Below, in pieces: positions 7,576-12,183 of a stretch of DNA of 14,114 nt (the stretch's first letter is position 1; every line of letters begins with the position of its first letter). The notes beneath the pieces were generated by a model. The model saw only the letters and a list, made by a program, of their open reading frames with translations, had not been told where the DNA came from and ran no database searches. Location: NCBI GenBank assembly GCA_021798135.1, contig JAJZYI010000046.1, positions 1 to 14,114 of the forward strand. Direction: 5' to 3'. Origin of the DNA: Actinomycetes bacterium (GTDB lineage Bacteria > Actinomycetota > Acidimicrobiia > Acidimicrobiales > UBA8190). The position numbers and the translations under genes are program-made.

Positions 7576-8759
7576 CCGGGACGGGGCCCGTGGCGTCCGC
7601 GACCGCCGGGGAGCCCGCGGCGTCGGGGTCCGCCGCGGCGCCCCGGGCGCCCGTGACGGCCGGGACTCTCGAGGCGCCGTCGAGCGGCGCCAGCCTGCTG
7701 CCGCCTCCGGCACCGGCGCCGTCGCTGCCCGCCGCCGTCCTTCGCCTCTCCATGGCGATCGTGAGCCGCCGCTGCTTCGACCCCCGCCTGACGTGGCCGG
7801 TGCAGCGCAGCCGGCTGCGGGCTGCCGGTCGCCTCCTGCCGCTGCCGCGCCTGGCTCGAACGACGACGGCGACCCTGGGTGGCGTGCCCGTCGAGGTGGT
7901 CACGGCCGCGGGCGGGCGCGTGCCGGTGCCCGCGGGCAGGCCCGGGGGCGTGTCGGCCGGTGAGGCAGGTCTGGCCGGCGCGGTCCGTGACGCGGCGGGC
8001 GTGTCGAGTGCCACGGCCGGATGGCCTCGGACGCTGGTCCACTTCCACGGCGGTGGCTACTGCGTCGGCGGGCCGTTCGTCGCCCGGTCGTTCGCGGTGC
8101 ACCTCGCGGCGCTGACCGGCGCCGCCGTGGTGCTGCCCGACTACCGGCTGGCGCCGGAGCACCCGGCGCCAGCTGCGCTCCACGATGCGCTCGCCGTGCT
8201 GCGCGCCCTCGACGCCGTGGTGCCGGGGCCCGTGGTCCTGTCCGGCGACTCCGCCGGTGCCGGGCTCGCCCTGGCGGCTGCGCAGCGCAGACGCGATCTC
8301 GGGGAGCCGCTGCCGGCGGGGCTGCTCCTGCACTGCCCGTGGCTCGATCTCACCGCCGACACCGCCCCCGTGGGAGCGCCCGGCCGGGCTGGCGACCCGA
8401 GCCTGGTCCGCCGTGACGTGGTGCTCCGACCGTCGTGGCTCACGGCCTGCGCCCGCGCCTACGCGCCCGACGGCGCCGACGACCCGGTCGTGTCCCCGCT
8501 CCTCGGGTCGATCGACGGCCTGCCCCCGATGGTGGTCCAGGCGGCGGCCGACGACCTGCTGCGGACCGACGCGGAGCGCCTGGCGCTGATGGCCGCCGCA
8601 TCGGGCGCAGACCTGCAGCTGGTGCTGGCACCGGGGATGTGGCACGACTTCGCCATGCAGGCCGGGCTCGTCGCCGCCGCGGGCTCCGCTGTGCGGCAGG
8701 CCGCCGACGCCGCGCTCGCGTGGTGGGCGCCGAGAGCGCCCGAGGCGCCGGGGGGCTGA
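7572..8759 (+). CDS. Alpha/beta hydrolase, HSL-family esterase
   Basis: This 395-residue serine esterase/lipase of the hormone-sensitive lipase family probably hydrolyses the ester made by the preceding monooxygenase. The oxyanion-hole motif HGGG is at 159-162, the nucleophile elbow GDSAG at 225-229 (Ser227), the acid in ADDLLRTD (Asp327 or 328) and the His in GMWHDF (His358), so the triad is complete. DYRLAPEHPAPAAL is characteristic of the family. The GTG start overlaps the monooxygenase stop (GTGA), implying translational coupling. An internal ATG at 7752 would remove a 60-residue Ala/Pro-rich lead, but codon bias supports coding from 7572. Two oddities are that N-terminal extension and a Gly/Ala/Val-rich insert of about 40 residues (roughly 115-153) just before HGGG. 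The C-terminus runs into a 16-bp repeat array. Confidence 0.93.
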   Translation: MTGTGPVASATAGEPAASGSAAAPRAPVTAGTLEAPSSGASLLPPPAPAPSLPAAVLRLSMAIVSRRCFDPRLTWPVQRSRLRAAGRLLPLPRLARTTTATLGGVPVEVVTAAGGRVPVPAGRPGGVSAGEAGLAGAVRDAAGVSSATAGWPRTLVHFHGGGYCVGGPFVARSFAVHLAALTGAAVVLPDYRLAPEHPAPAALHDALAVLRALDAVVPGPVVLSGDSAGAGLALAAAQRRRDLGEPLPAGLLLHCPWLDLTADTAPVGAPGRAGDPSLVRRDVVLRPSWLTACARAYAPDGADDPVVSPLLGSIDGLPPMVVQAAADDLLRTDAERLALMAAASGADLQLVLAPGMWHDFAMQAGLVAAAGSAVRQAADAALAWWAPRAPEAPGG

Positions 8760-8805
8760 GGCGCCGGCGGGCTGGGCCGTCGGCGCGCTGGGCCAGCGGC
8801 GCGCT
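8742..8805. repeat. 16-bp tandem array spanning the esterase stop codon
   Basis: There are four head-to-tail 16-bp units: 8742-8757, 8758-8773, 8774-8789 and 8790-8805. The first two are GAGGCGCCGGGGGGCT and GAGGCGCCGGCGGGCT (one mismatch); the last two share GGGCC and CGGCGCGCT. The TGA (8757-8759) lies on the junction of units 1 and 2, so part of the array encodes the last residues (APEAPGG) and the rest is untranslated. Confidence 0.8.
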
Positions 8806-8810
8806 GGGCC

Positions 8811-8880
8811 GCAGGTGCTCGGCGCCGTGCTCGAGTCGGGCGAGGCGACGCTCGCCAGCCGCCGGTGCTCGGCGCCGTGC
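8811..8880. repeat. Direct repeat of 20 bp, copies 50 bp apart
   Basis: Copies at 8811-8830 and 8861-8880 share GGTGCTCGGCGCCGTGC exactly and differ only at the third of the 20 bases. Both lie between the esterase stop and fdhD. The second copy supplies the left arm of a hairpin. Confidence 0.85.
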
Positions 8881-8896
8881 CCGGGCCGCCGAGCAC
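8865..8896. terminator. 10-bp perfect stem-loop, possible terminator
   Basis: GTGCTCGGCG (8865-8874) pairs perfectly with CGCCGAGCAC (8887-8896) across a 12-nt loop. It lies after the esterase operon and just before the fdhD promoter, as expected for a terminator. There is no run of T after it, so intrinsic termination is uncertain. The left arm also occurs at 8815-8824 and could pair with the same right arm. Confidence 0.4.
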
Positions 8897-8905
8897 GGCC
8901 GGGCC

Positions 8906-8911
8906 TAGGCT
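8906..8911 (+). promoter_or_regulatory. Candidate -10 box (TAGGCT) of fdhD
   Basis: TAGGCT fits TANNNT and lies 9 nt before the ATG at 8921. The transcript would start at the ATG or with only a few leader bases. No Shine-Dalgarno sequence is present in between, which supports a leaderless or nearly leaderless fdhD mRNA. Confidence 0.5.
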
Positions 8912-8920
8912 CGTCGGCGC

Positions 8921-9937
8921 ATGGCCCTTCCCGTCCACCCTGAGGTGCCGCAGCCGTCGGCCGCTTCGCGCCGGGGAGCCGGCCGTGCGCCCAGCCGGCA
9001 GGTCATGGTGCTGGAGCCCGGGCCCGGCCGGCTGGTCCGCCGGCCCGACCGCCTGGCGCTGGAGGAGCCGCTCGAGGTCCGGCTGGCGAGCCCGTCGGGA
9101 CCGGGCAGCCTCGGCGTGACCATGCGGACGCCGGGCAACGACATGGAGCTGGTCGCCGGGCTGCTCCTGGCCGAGGGCATCGTCGACGGCGTCGAGGACC
9201 TGGCGGGCATCGCCTACTGCGCCGGCGGGCCGGCCGGAGCGGACCGGTGCGCCCGTCAGGGCACCGTGGCCGTGCCGACCGTTCGGGGAGCGGTGCTCCC
9301 GGCGGCCGCCGCCGTCGCGGGCGCCGACGGGGCTGCCGGTCGTGATCGGGCCGATCGCGCTGCCGGGCGTGACGGGTTCAACGCACTGGTCGCGACGCTG
9401 CGCCGGCCGCCGCGCCGCCCGCTGCGCGAGCGGCACACGGTGACCTCCAGCTCCTGCGGCGTCTGCGGCAGCGCGTCGATCGAGGCGCTGCGCGCCGCGG
9501 GCCACCCGGTGATCGGCGCCGGACCCGAGGTGCCGCTCGACTGGCTGTGCGGGCTGCCCGACGAGCTGCGCCGGCACCAGCGGTCGTTCGACGACACCGG
9601 AGCCGTGCACGCAGCAGGGCTCGCCGAGCCTCGGCTGGGCCTGCTCGCCGTCCGCGAAGACGTCGGGCGGCACAACGCGGTCGACAAGGTCGTGGGGTGG
9701 GCGCTCCTCGCCGGGAGCGTGCCCCTGCGCGGGGCCGTGCTGGTGGTGAGCGGCCGGGTGTCCTTCGAGATCGTGCAGAAGGCCGTCCGTGCCGGGGTGG
9801 GGGTGGTCGCCGCCGTGTCGGGGGCGACGAGCCTGGCGGTGGCGCTGGCCGAGGACGTCGGCGTGACGCTGGTGGGCTTCGTCCGCGGCGGGCGCTGCAC
9901 CGTGTACACCGGTCCCGAGCGCCTGGTGGTCCGGTAG
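8921..9937 (+). CDS. fdhD: FdhD, sulfur carrier for formate dehydrogenase activation
   Basis: This 338-residue cytoplasmic protein belongs to the FdhD family. FdhD takes sulfur from a cysteine desulfurase and passes it to the molybdenum cofactor, which formate dehydrogenase needs for activity. The hallmark SSSCGVCG is present with Cys179 and Cys182, equivalent to the sulfur-carrying CxxC of the E. coli protein. Other family blocks are MRTPGNDMELVAGLLLAEGI, REDVGRHNAVDKVVG, SGRVSFEIVQKA and SGATSLAVALAE. It is longer than the usual ~270-280 residues because of an N-terminal lead of about 25 residues and an Ala/Gly/Arg-rich insert between roughly 105 and 165, just before the CxxC. The ATG follows a -10 box closely, fixing the start. 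No formate dehydrogenase or molybdopterin gene is visible in the window, so its partner enzyme must lie elsewhere. Confidence 0.96.
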   Translation: MALPVHPEVPQPSAASRRGAGRAPSRQVMVLEPGPGRLVRRPDRLALEEPLEVRLASPSGPGSLGVTMRTPGNDMELVAGLLLAEGIVDGVEDLAGIAYCAGGPAGADRCARQGTVAVPTVRGAVLPAAAAVAGADGAAGRDRADRAAGRDGFNALVATLRRPPRRPLRERHTVTSSSCGVCGSASIEALRAAGHPVIGAGPEVPLDWLCGLPDELRRHQRSFDDTGAVHAAGLAEPRLGLLAVREDVGRHNAVDKVVGWALLAGSVPLRGAVLVVSGRVSFEIVQKAVRAGVGVVAAVSGATSLAVALAEDVGVTLVGFVRGGRCTVYTGPERLVVR

Positions 9938-10019
9938 TCGCCGCTCCCACCCGGCTGGTCGTCCCCGCCCCTCGCCGGTCCCTGTCGGAGCCGGTGCCGG
10001 CTGCCCGCCCGGGGCGTGG
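9938..10019. other. Convergent spacer between fdhD and the XRE gene
   Basis: The two genes end 82 bp apart, tail to tail. A near-palindrome AGCCGG-TG-CCGGCT (9989-10002) could help end transcription in both directions, but its spacer is only 2 nt and there is no T-run, so I do not call it a terminator. Confidence 0.3.
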
Positions 10020-10292
10020 TCAACCTGGTGGCAGGGTGCCGACCACGAGCGGCGGCGCCGCCGGCCGTGACGCGTCCGGCTCGCCGCGAAGCAGGGTGAT
10101 GGCCTCCACGCCGAGTCGGTCGGCGATGCGCTCGACGGTCCGGAGCGTGACGTTGCGCTCGCCGCGTTCCAGGCCGCCGATGTACGTGCGGTGGATGCCG
10201 AGGCGGTCGGCGAACTCCTCCTGGCTGAGCCCTGCTGCGGTGCGGACCGCTCGGAGGCGCTGCCCGAGGCACCGCTGGAGCTCACCCTCCAT
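10020..10292 (-). CDS. XRE-family regulator, C-protein-like, single HTH domain
   Basis: This 90-residue DNA-binding protein is almost entirely one helix-turn-helix domain of the Cro/C1 type (about residues 9-65). The recognition region LSQEEFADRLGIHRTYIGGLERGERNVTL closely follows the pattern of controller (C) proteins of restriction-modification systems and related small actinobacterial repressors. A Pro-rich tail of about 20 residues follows. The ATG at 10292 is the only in-frame start directly before the domain; no clear ribosome binding site precedes it. A divergent promoter covered by two inverted repeats starts about 25 bp upstream, so autoregulation and control of that promoter are likely. 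No restriction or methyltransferase gene is seen in the window, so a restriction role is not supported. A general small repressor is the safer description. Confidence 0.9.
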   Translation of the reverse strand: MEGELQRCLGQRLRAVRTAAGLSQEEFADRLGIHRTYIGGLERGERNVTLRTVERIADRLGVEAITLLRGEPDASRPAAPPLVVGTLPPG

Positions 10293-10316
10293 GTGGACAC
10301 CATGGGCGGCCGCTAC

Positions 10317-10345
10317 TTGACGGTCTACAGACCGATGAGTAGCAT
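10317..10345 (+). promoter_or_regulatory. Strong rightward promoter candidate (TTGACG-17-TAGCAT)
   Basis: TTGACG (10317-10322) and TAGCAT (10340-10345) are spaced by exactly 17 bp, the best -35/-10 match I found in the window. It points away from the XRE gene into a stretch with no recognised gene. Transcription would start near 10352, where two GTG codons (10351, 10354) and, further on, an ATG (10372) occur in one frame. Confidence 0.6.
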
Positions 10346-10347
10346 CG
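10322..10347. promoter_or_regulatory. Two adjacent inverted repeats, probable operator for the XRE regulator
   Basis: GGTCTACAGACC (10322-10333; 5-bp arms, 2-bp centre) is followed directly by CGATGAGTAGCATCG (10333-10347; 5-bp arms, 5-bp centre). The first fills the -35/-10 spacer and the second covers the -10 of the rightward promoter. Paired short inverted repeats next to the gene for a dimeric XRE protein are the usual operator layout, so bound regulator would block this promoter. Which protein binds is inference. Confidence 0.55.
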
Positions 10348-10371
10348 CGAGTGGTGGAGGCGGCAGGCGGA

Positions 10372-10890
10372 ATGGACCCGGTCTCGTGGCGGTGGCACAC
10401 GCAGTGCGCGCGGTGCACCCAGCCGTCGCGGCGCCGGCTGCGTCGGGGTGCGCTCCAGGTGGCGACCGGCGTCCGGTTCACCGACCCTGCCGCTCGATCG
10501 TGGGGAGCGGGGGAACCGGGCGCGGCAGCGCGATGTGGCGGGTGGGGGCGGGGCGTCGCCGTCTCCCACCCGCCACGCGGCCAGGCGGGGGCCCGACGCC
10601 GACAGCTGGCCCGCTCCGAAGACCGCGGGCCCGCCCGGCGGGGTCACCCCCCTGCCCCGGCGGGCGGCCCCGGACTCTCCGGCCGGCGCTCGCCCGGCCC
10701 CGGCCAACGTCACGTCCGCGGGTTCCCGGCACGGATCCGGCACGGGCCGGCTGCGAGTGGTCGGCCGGCCGGCACCAGGGCGGCCCAGGCCGTCGTCCCC
10801 AGCACCGACAGCCGACGTGCCCGTGCGGTGCGGTGGCGGTTCGATCCGGGGTGTGCGCCGTCAGGGCTGGTGCTCGACACCGATCGGTAG
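10372..10890 (+). CDS. Doubtful ORF behind the XRE-linked promoter
   Basis: This possible 172-residue product is not recognised. It is listed because the best promoter of the window points at it. A GGAGG (10356-10360) precedes the ATG, though at a long 11-nt spacing, and in-frame GTG codons at 10351 and 10354 would suit a leaderless start. The first ~38 codons, MDPVSWRWHTQCARCTQPSR and on to about RFTDP, have strong G/C third-position bias and a CxxC pair (CARC). After that the bias drops and the sequence becomes Arg/Gly/Pro-rich with no motif. It may be a short real peptide whose frame has decayed, or chance. I cannot separate these from sequence alone. Confidence 0.22.
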   Translation: MDPVSWRWHTQCARCTQPSRRRLRRGALQVATGVRFTDPAARSWGAGEPGAAARCGGWGRGVAVSHPPRGQAGARRRQLARSEDRGPARRGHPPAPAGGPGLSGRRSPGPGQRHVRGFPARIRHGPAASGRPAGTRAAQAVVPSTDSRRARAVRWRFDPGCAPSGLVLDTDR

Positions 10891-11006
10891 CGTACCGCCG
10901 CGCCCGCCGCAGGCCACGGCTCGTTGACGGACGGGTGAGTCGCAAGGCCACGTCGGACATCGAGCGTCGACGCGTGCCCGCGTCGGATCGGCAGTGGTTG
11001 GTCGAC

Positions 11007-11114
11007 TCCGCAGTCTCGGGTTCGTCCGCAGTCTCGGGTTCGTCCGCAGCCTCGGGTTCGTCGGCAGCCCCGGGTCAATCCGCAGCCGCGGGTTGGTCCG
11101 CAGTCTCGGGTCCG
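11007..11114. repeat. 18-bp minisatellite, six copies
   Basis: Six head-to-tail units of TCCGCAGTCTCGGGTTCG start at 11007, 11025, 11043, 11061, 11079 and 11097. Units 1 and 2 are identical, unit 3 has one change and the others diverge further; a decayed seventh runs to 11132. The array abuts the stop codon of the leftward gene at 11133, so it would lie in that gene's 3' untranslated region. There are no unique spacers, so it is not CRISPR. Confidence 0.92.
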
Positions 11115-11132
11115 GCCGCGGCCGCTGATCCA

Positions 11133-11630
11133 TCAGCCGAATGGCGGGCCGCCGCTGCTCCCGGGCGGCACCACCGCCGCCTGCCAGCCGCTGAGGCCGT
11201 CGTCCCCGACCTCGAAGGCGGCGACCACGCTGCCGCGAGCCCAGATCTGCAGACCGGCCAGCGGTCCCAGGCCGTGCTGCCCGGGTGCGGCGAACACCAC
11301 CACCTCGACCACGGGGGCGGCACCGACCGCGCGCCCGTCGGCATCGCCTGCCGGCGGGGCCGGTGCCGACGCGGCGCCCATCGGCTCCTCCCCACCCCGC
11401 GGTACGGCGTGCGGAGCGCGCACGCGGACCTGGGCGTACCCGGCCGTTGCGTCCGCCACGATGACCTCCTCGCCCCACGGGTCGCACACGACCAGCCGTC
11501 GCGTCCGGACCTCGGCGCCGAGCGTGGCCGCCGCCGCTTCGAGCCGCTCCAGCCGGGCGAGGACGGAGCGGGCCGTGCCCGCACCCGGCATCCCGCTCGC
11601 GTCGGCCGTGACCTCGTCGTCCCTGGGCAT
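11133..11630 (-). CDS. Hypothetical protein (165 aa), coiled-coil start and beta-rich body
   Basis: I do not recognise a named family. Residues about 18-35 (ARSVLARLERLEAAAATLGA) form a short amphipathic helix likely to oligomerise. Two beta-rich blocks follow: TRRLVVCDPWGEEVIVADAT with AQVRVRAP, and VEVVVFAAPGQHGLGPLAGL with IWARGSVVAAFEVGDDGLSG. They are separated by a Gly/Ala/Pro-rich linker of about 35 residues. The two blocks look like repeats of a small beta-sandwich or propeller-like strand set, but this is a guess. There is no signal peptide or membrane segment, so it is probably cytoplasmic. The ATG has a strong ribosome binding site. It stands alone, divergent from the thiamine-binding gene, and its stop touches an 18-bp repeat array. 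Confidence 0.8.
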   Translation of the reverse strand: MPRDDEVTADASGMPGAGTARSVLARLERLEAAAATLGAEVRTRRLVVCDPWGEEVIVADATAGYAQVRVRAPHAVPRGGEEPMGAASAPAPPAGDADGRAVGAAPVVEVVVFAAPGQHGLGPLAGLQIWARGSVVAAFEVGDDGLSGWQAAVVPPGSSGGPPFG

Positions 11631-11635
11631 CGCGT

Positions 11636-11640
11636 CCTCC
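11636..11640 (-). promoter_or_regulatory. Ribosome binding site GGAGG of the 165-aa protein
   Basis: Minus-strand GGTGGAGG is followed by ACGCG and ATG at 11630, a 5-nt spacing. It fixes this start over a longer frame reaching back to 11792. Confidence 0.75.
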
Positions 11641-11663
11641 ACCTCGATCGGGGCTGGGCGCCC

Positions 11664-11692
11664 CGTGCCCGGCGCGCGGCGTGCCGGGCACG
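11664..11692. other. Perfect 10-bp inverted repeat in a divergent spacer
   Basis: CGTGCCCGGC (11664-11673) and GCCGGGCACG (11683-11692) are perfect complements across a 9-nt loop. The repeat sits 34 bp upstream of the ATG at 11630, in the 232-bp spacer shared with the rightward thiamine-binding gene. It could be an operator or a leader hairpin. I see no clear promoter boxes in this spacer. Confidence 0.7.
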
Positions 11693-11862
11693 ATCGGACG
11701 GAGGAGGGCGACCGGTCACGGGCCGCTGGCCCCGGCGCTCGCGACCTCGCCCGAGCACCGCACCGGACCGTCGAACCCGGTGCTCGCGGCACTGTACGCC
11801 CCGCCTGTCACATCGGCGCCGCCGGCGGTGACGCGCCGCCGGCGGAGAGCCGAGGTGCGACG

Positions 11863-12165
11863 ATGGGTGGCATGCTCGCCGCCTTCTCCATCACCCCCAT
11901 AGGTGCCGGGGAGTCCGTCGGCGCCGCCGTCGCCGAGGCCGTCCGCGTCGTGCGTGCCAGCGGGCTCCCCAACCGGACGGACGCCATGTTCACGACCGTA
12001 GAGGGCGAGTGGGACGAGGTCATGGCGGTCCTGCGCGACGCCGTCGACGCGGTGGCGCGCCACGCGCCCCGCGTGTCGGTCGTCGTCAAGATGGACGTCC
12101 GTCCCGGCGCCGGAGCGGACCAGCTCCACCAGAAGGTGGAGACGGTGGAGCGCCACCTGGCGTGA
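11863..12165 (+). CDS. Thiamine-binding protein, MTH1187/YkoF family
   Basis: This 100-residue cytoplasmic protein matches the small thiamine-binding family (formerly DUF77; MTH1187, YkoF) in length and pattern. It starts with a strand (MLAAFSITPIG), has the conserved helix GESVGAAVAEAVRVVRASGL, the strand MFTTVEGEWDEVM, and ends with VSVVVKMDVRPG and a final helix containing QKVETVERHL. Family members are ferredoxin-like folds that assemble into oligomers and bind thiamine or related molecules; the biological role is usually unclear. The ATG at 11863 is preferred over 11872 because GAGG (11852-11855) is 7 nt upstream. It ends 18 bp from the stop of the convergent diguanylate cyclase gene. 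No thiamine transport or synthesis genes are visible nearby. Confidence 0.9.
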   Translation: MGGMLAAFSITPIGAGESVGAAVAEAVRVVRASGLPNRTDAMFTTVEGEWDEVMAVLRDAVDAVARHAPRVSVVVKMDVRPGAGADQLHQKVETVERHLA

Positions 12166-12183
12166 CGCCGGCGGAGCCCCCGC

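Larger units (their letters stand above)
10346..11132. other. Gene-poor stretch downstream of the XRE-linked promoter
   Basis: About 790 bp without a recognised gene. It contains one weak rightward candidate frame (10372-10890), a 13-base inverted repeat CGGTA-GCG-TACCG (10885-10897) and an 18-bp minisatellite (11007-11114). Other open frames on both strands are Arg/Pro/Gly-rich without family motifs and look like GC-rich background. Confidence 0.6.

Noticed and set aside
3340..7713. Very long leftward open frame (1457 codons) covering the membrane-protein gene and the monooxygenase gene
   Set aside because: It is antisense or out of frame to two genes with clear family motifs, and its product is Arg/Gly/Pro/Ala-rich without motifs. 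Such frames arise from high GC content.
5841..8759. 972-codon rightward frame ending at the esterase stop
   Set aside because: Only the part from 7572 is real. Before that it is a shifted reading of the monooxygenase gene.
9989..10002. Palindrome between fdhD and the XRE gene as a bidirectional terminator
   Set aside because: A 2-nt spacer cannot form a normal loop without opening the stem, and there is no T-run.
8459..10303. Long leftward frame opposite fdhD and the esterase end
   Set aside because: FdhD motifs are unmistakable on the plus strand and the opposite product has no recognisable domain.
10020..10890. Restriction-modification system controlled by the C-protein-like regulator
   Set aside because: No methyltransferase or nuclease motif is visible on either strand here.
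11007..11132. CRISPR-like periodic repeats
   Set aside because: The units are directly adjacent, 18 bp long and lack unique spacers, so this is a minisatellite.
10191..11831. Long rightward frame across the gene-poor stretch
   Set aside because: It begins antisense to the XRE gene, runs through the minisatellite and overlaps the 165-aa gene, which has its own ribosome binding site. No motifs.
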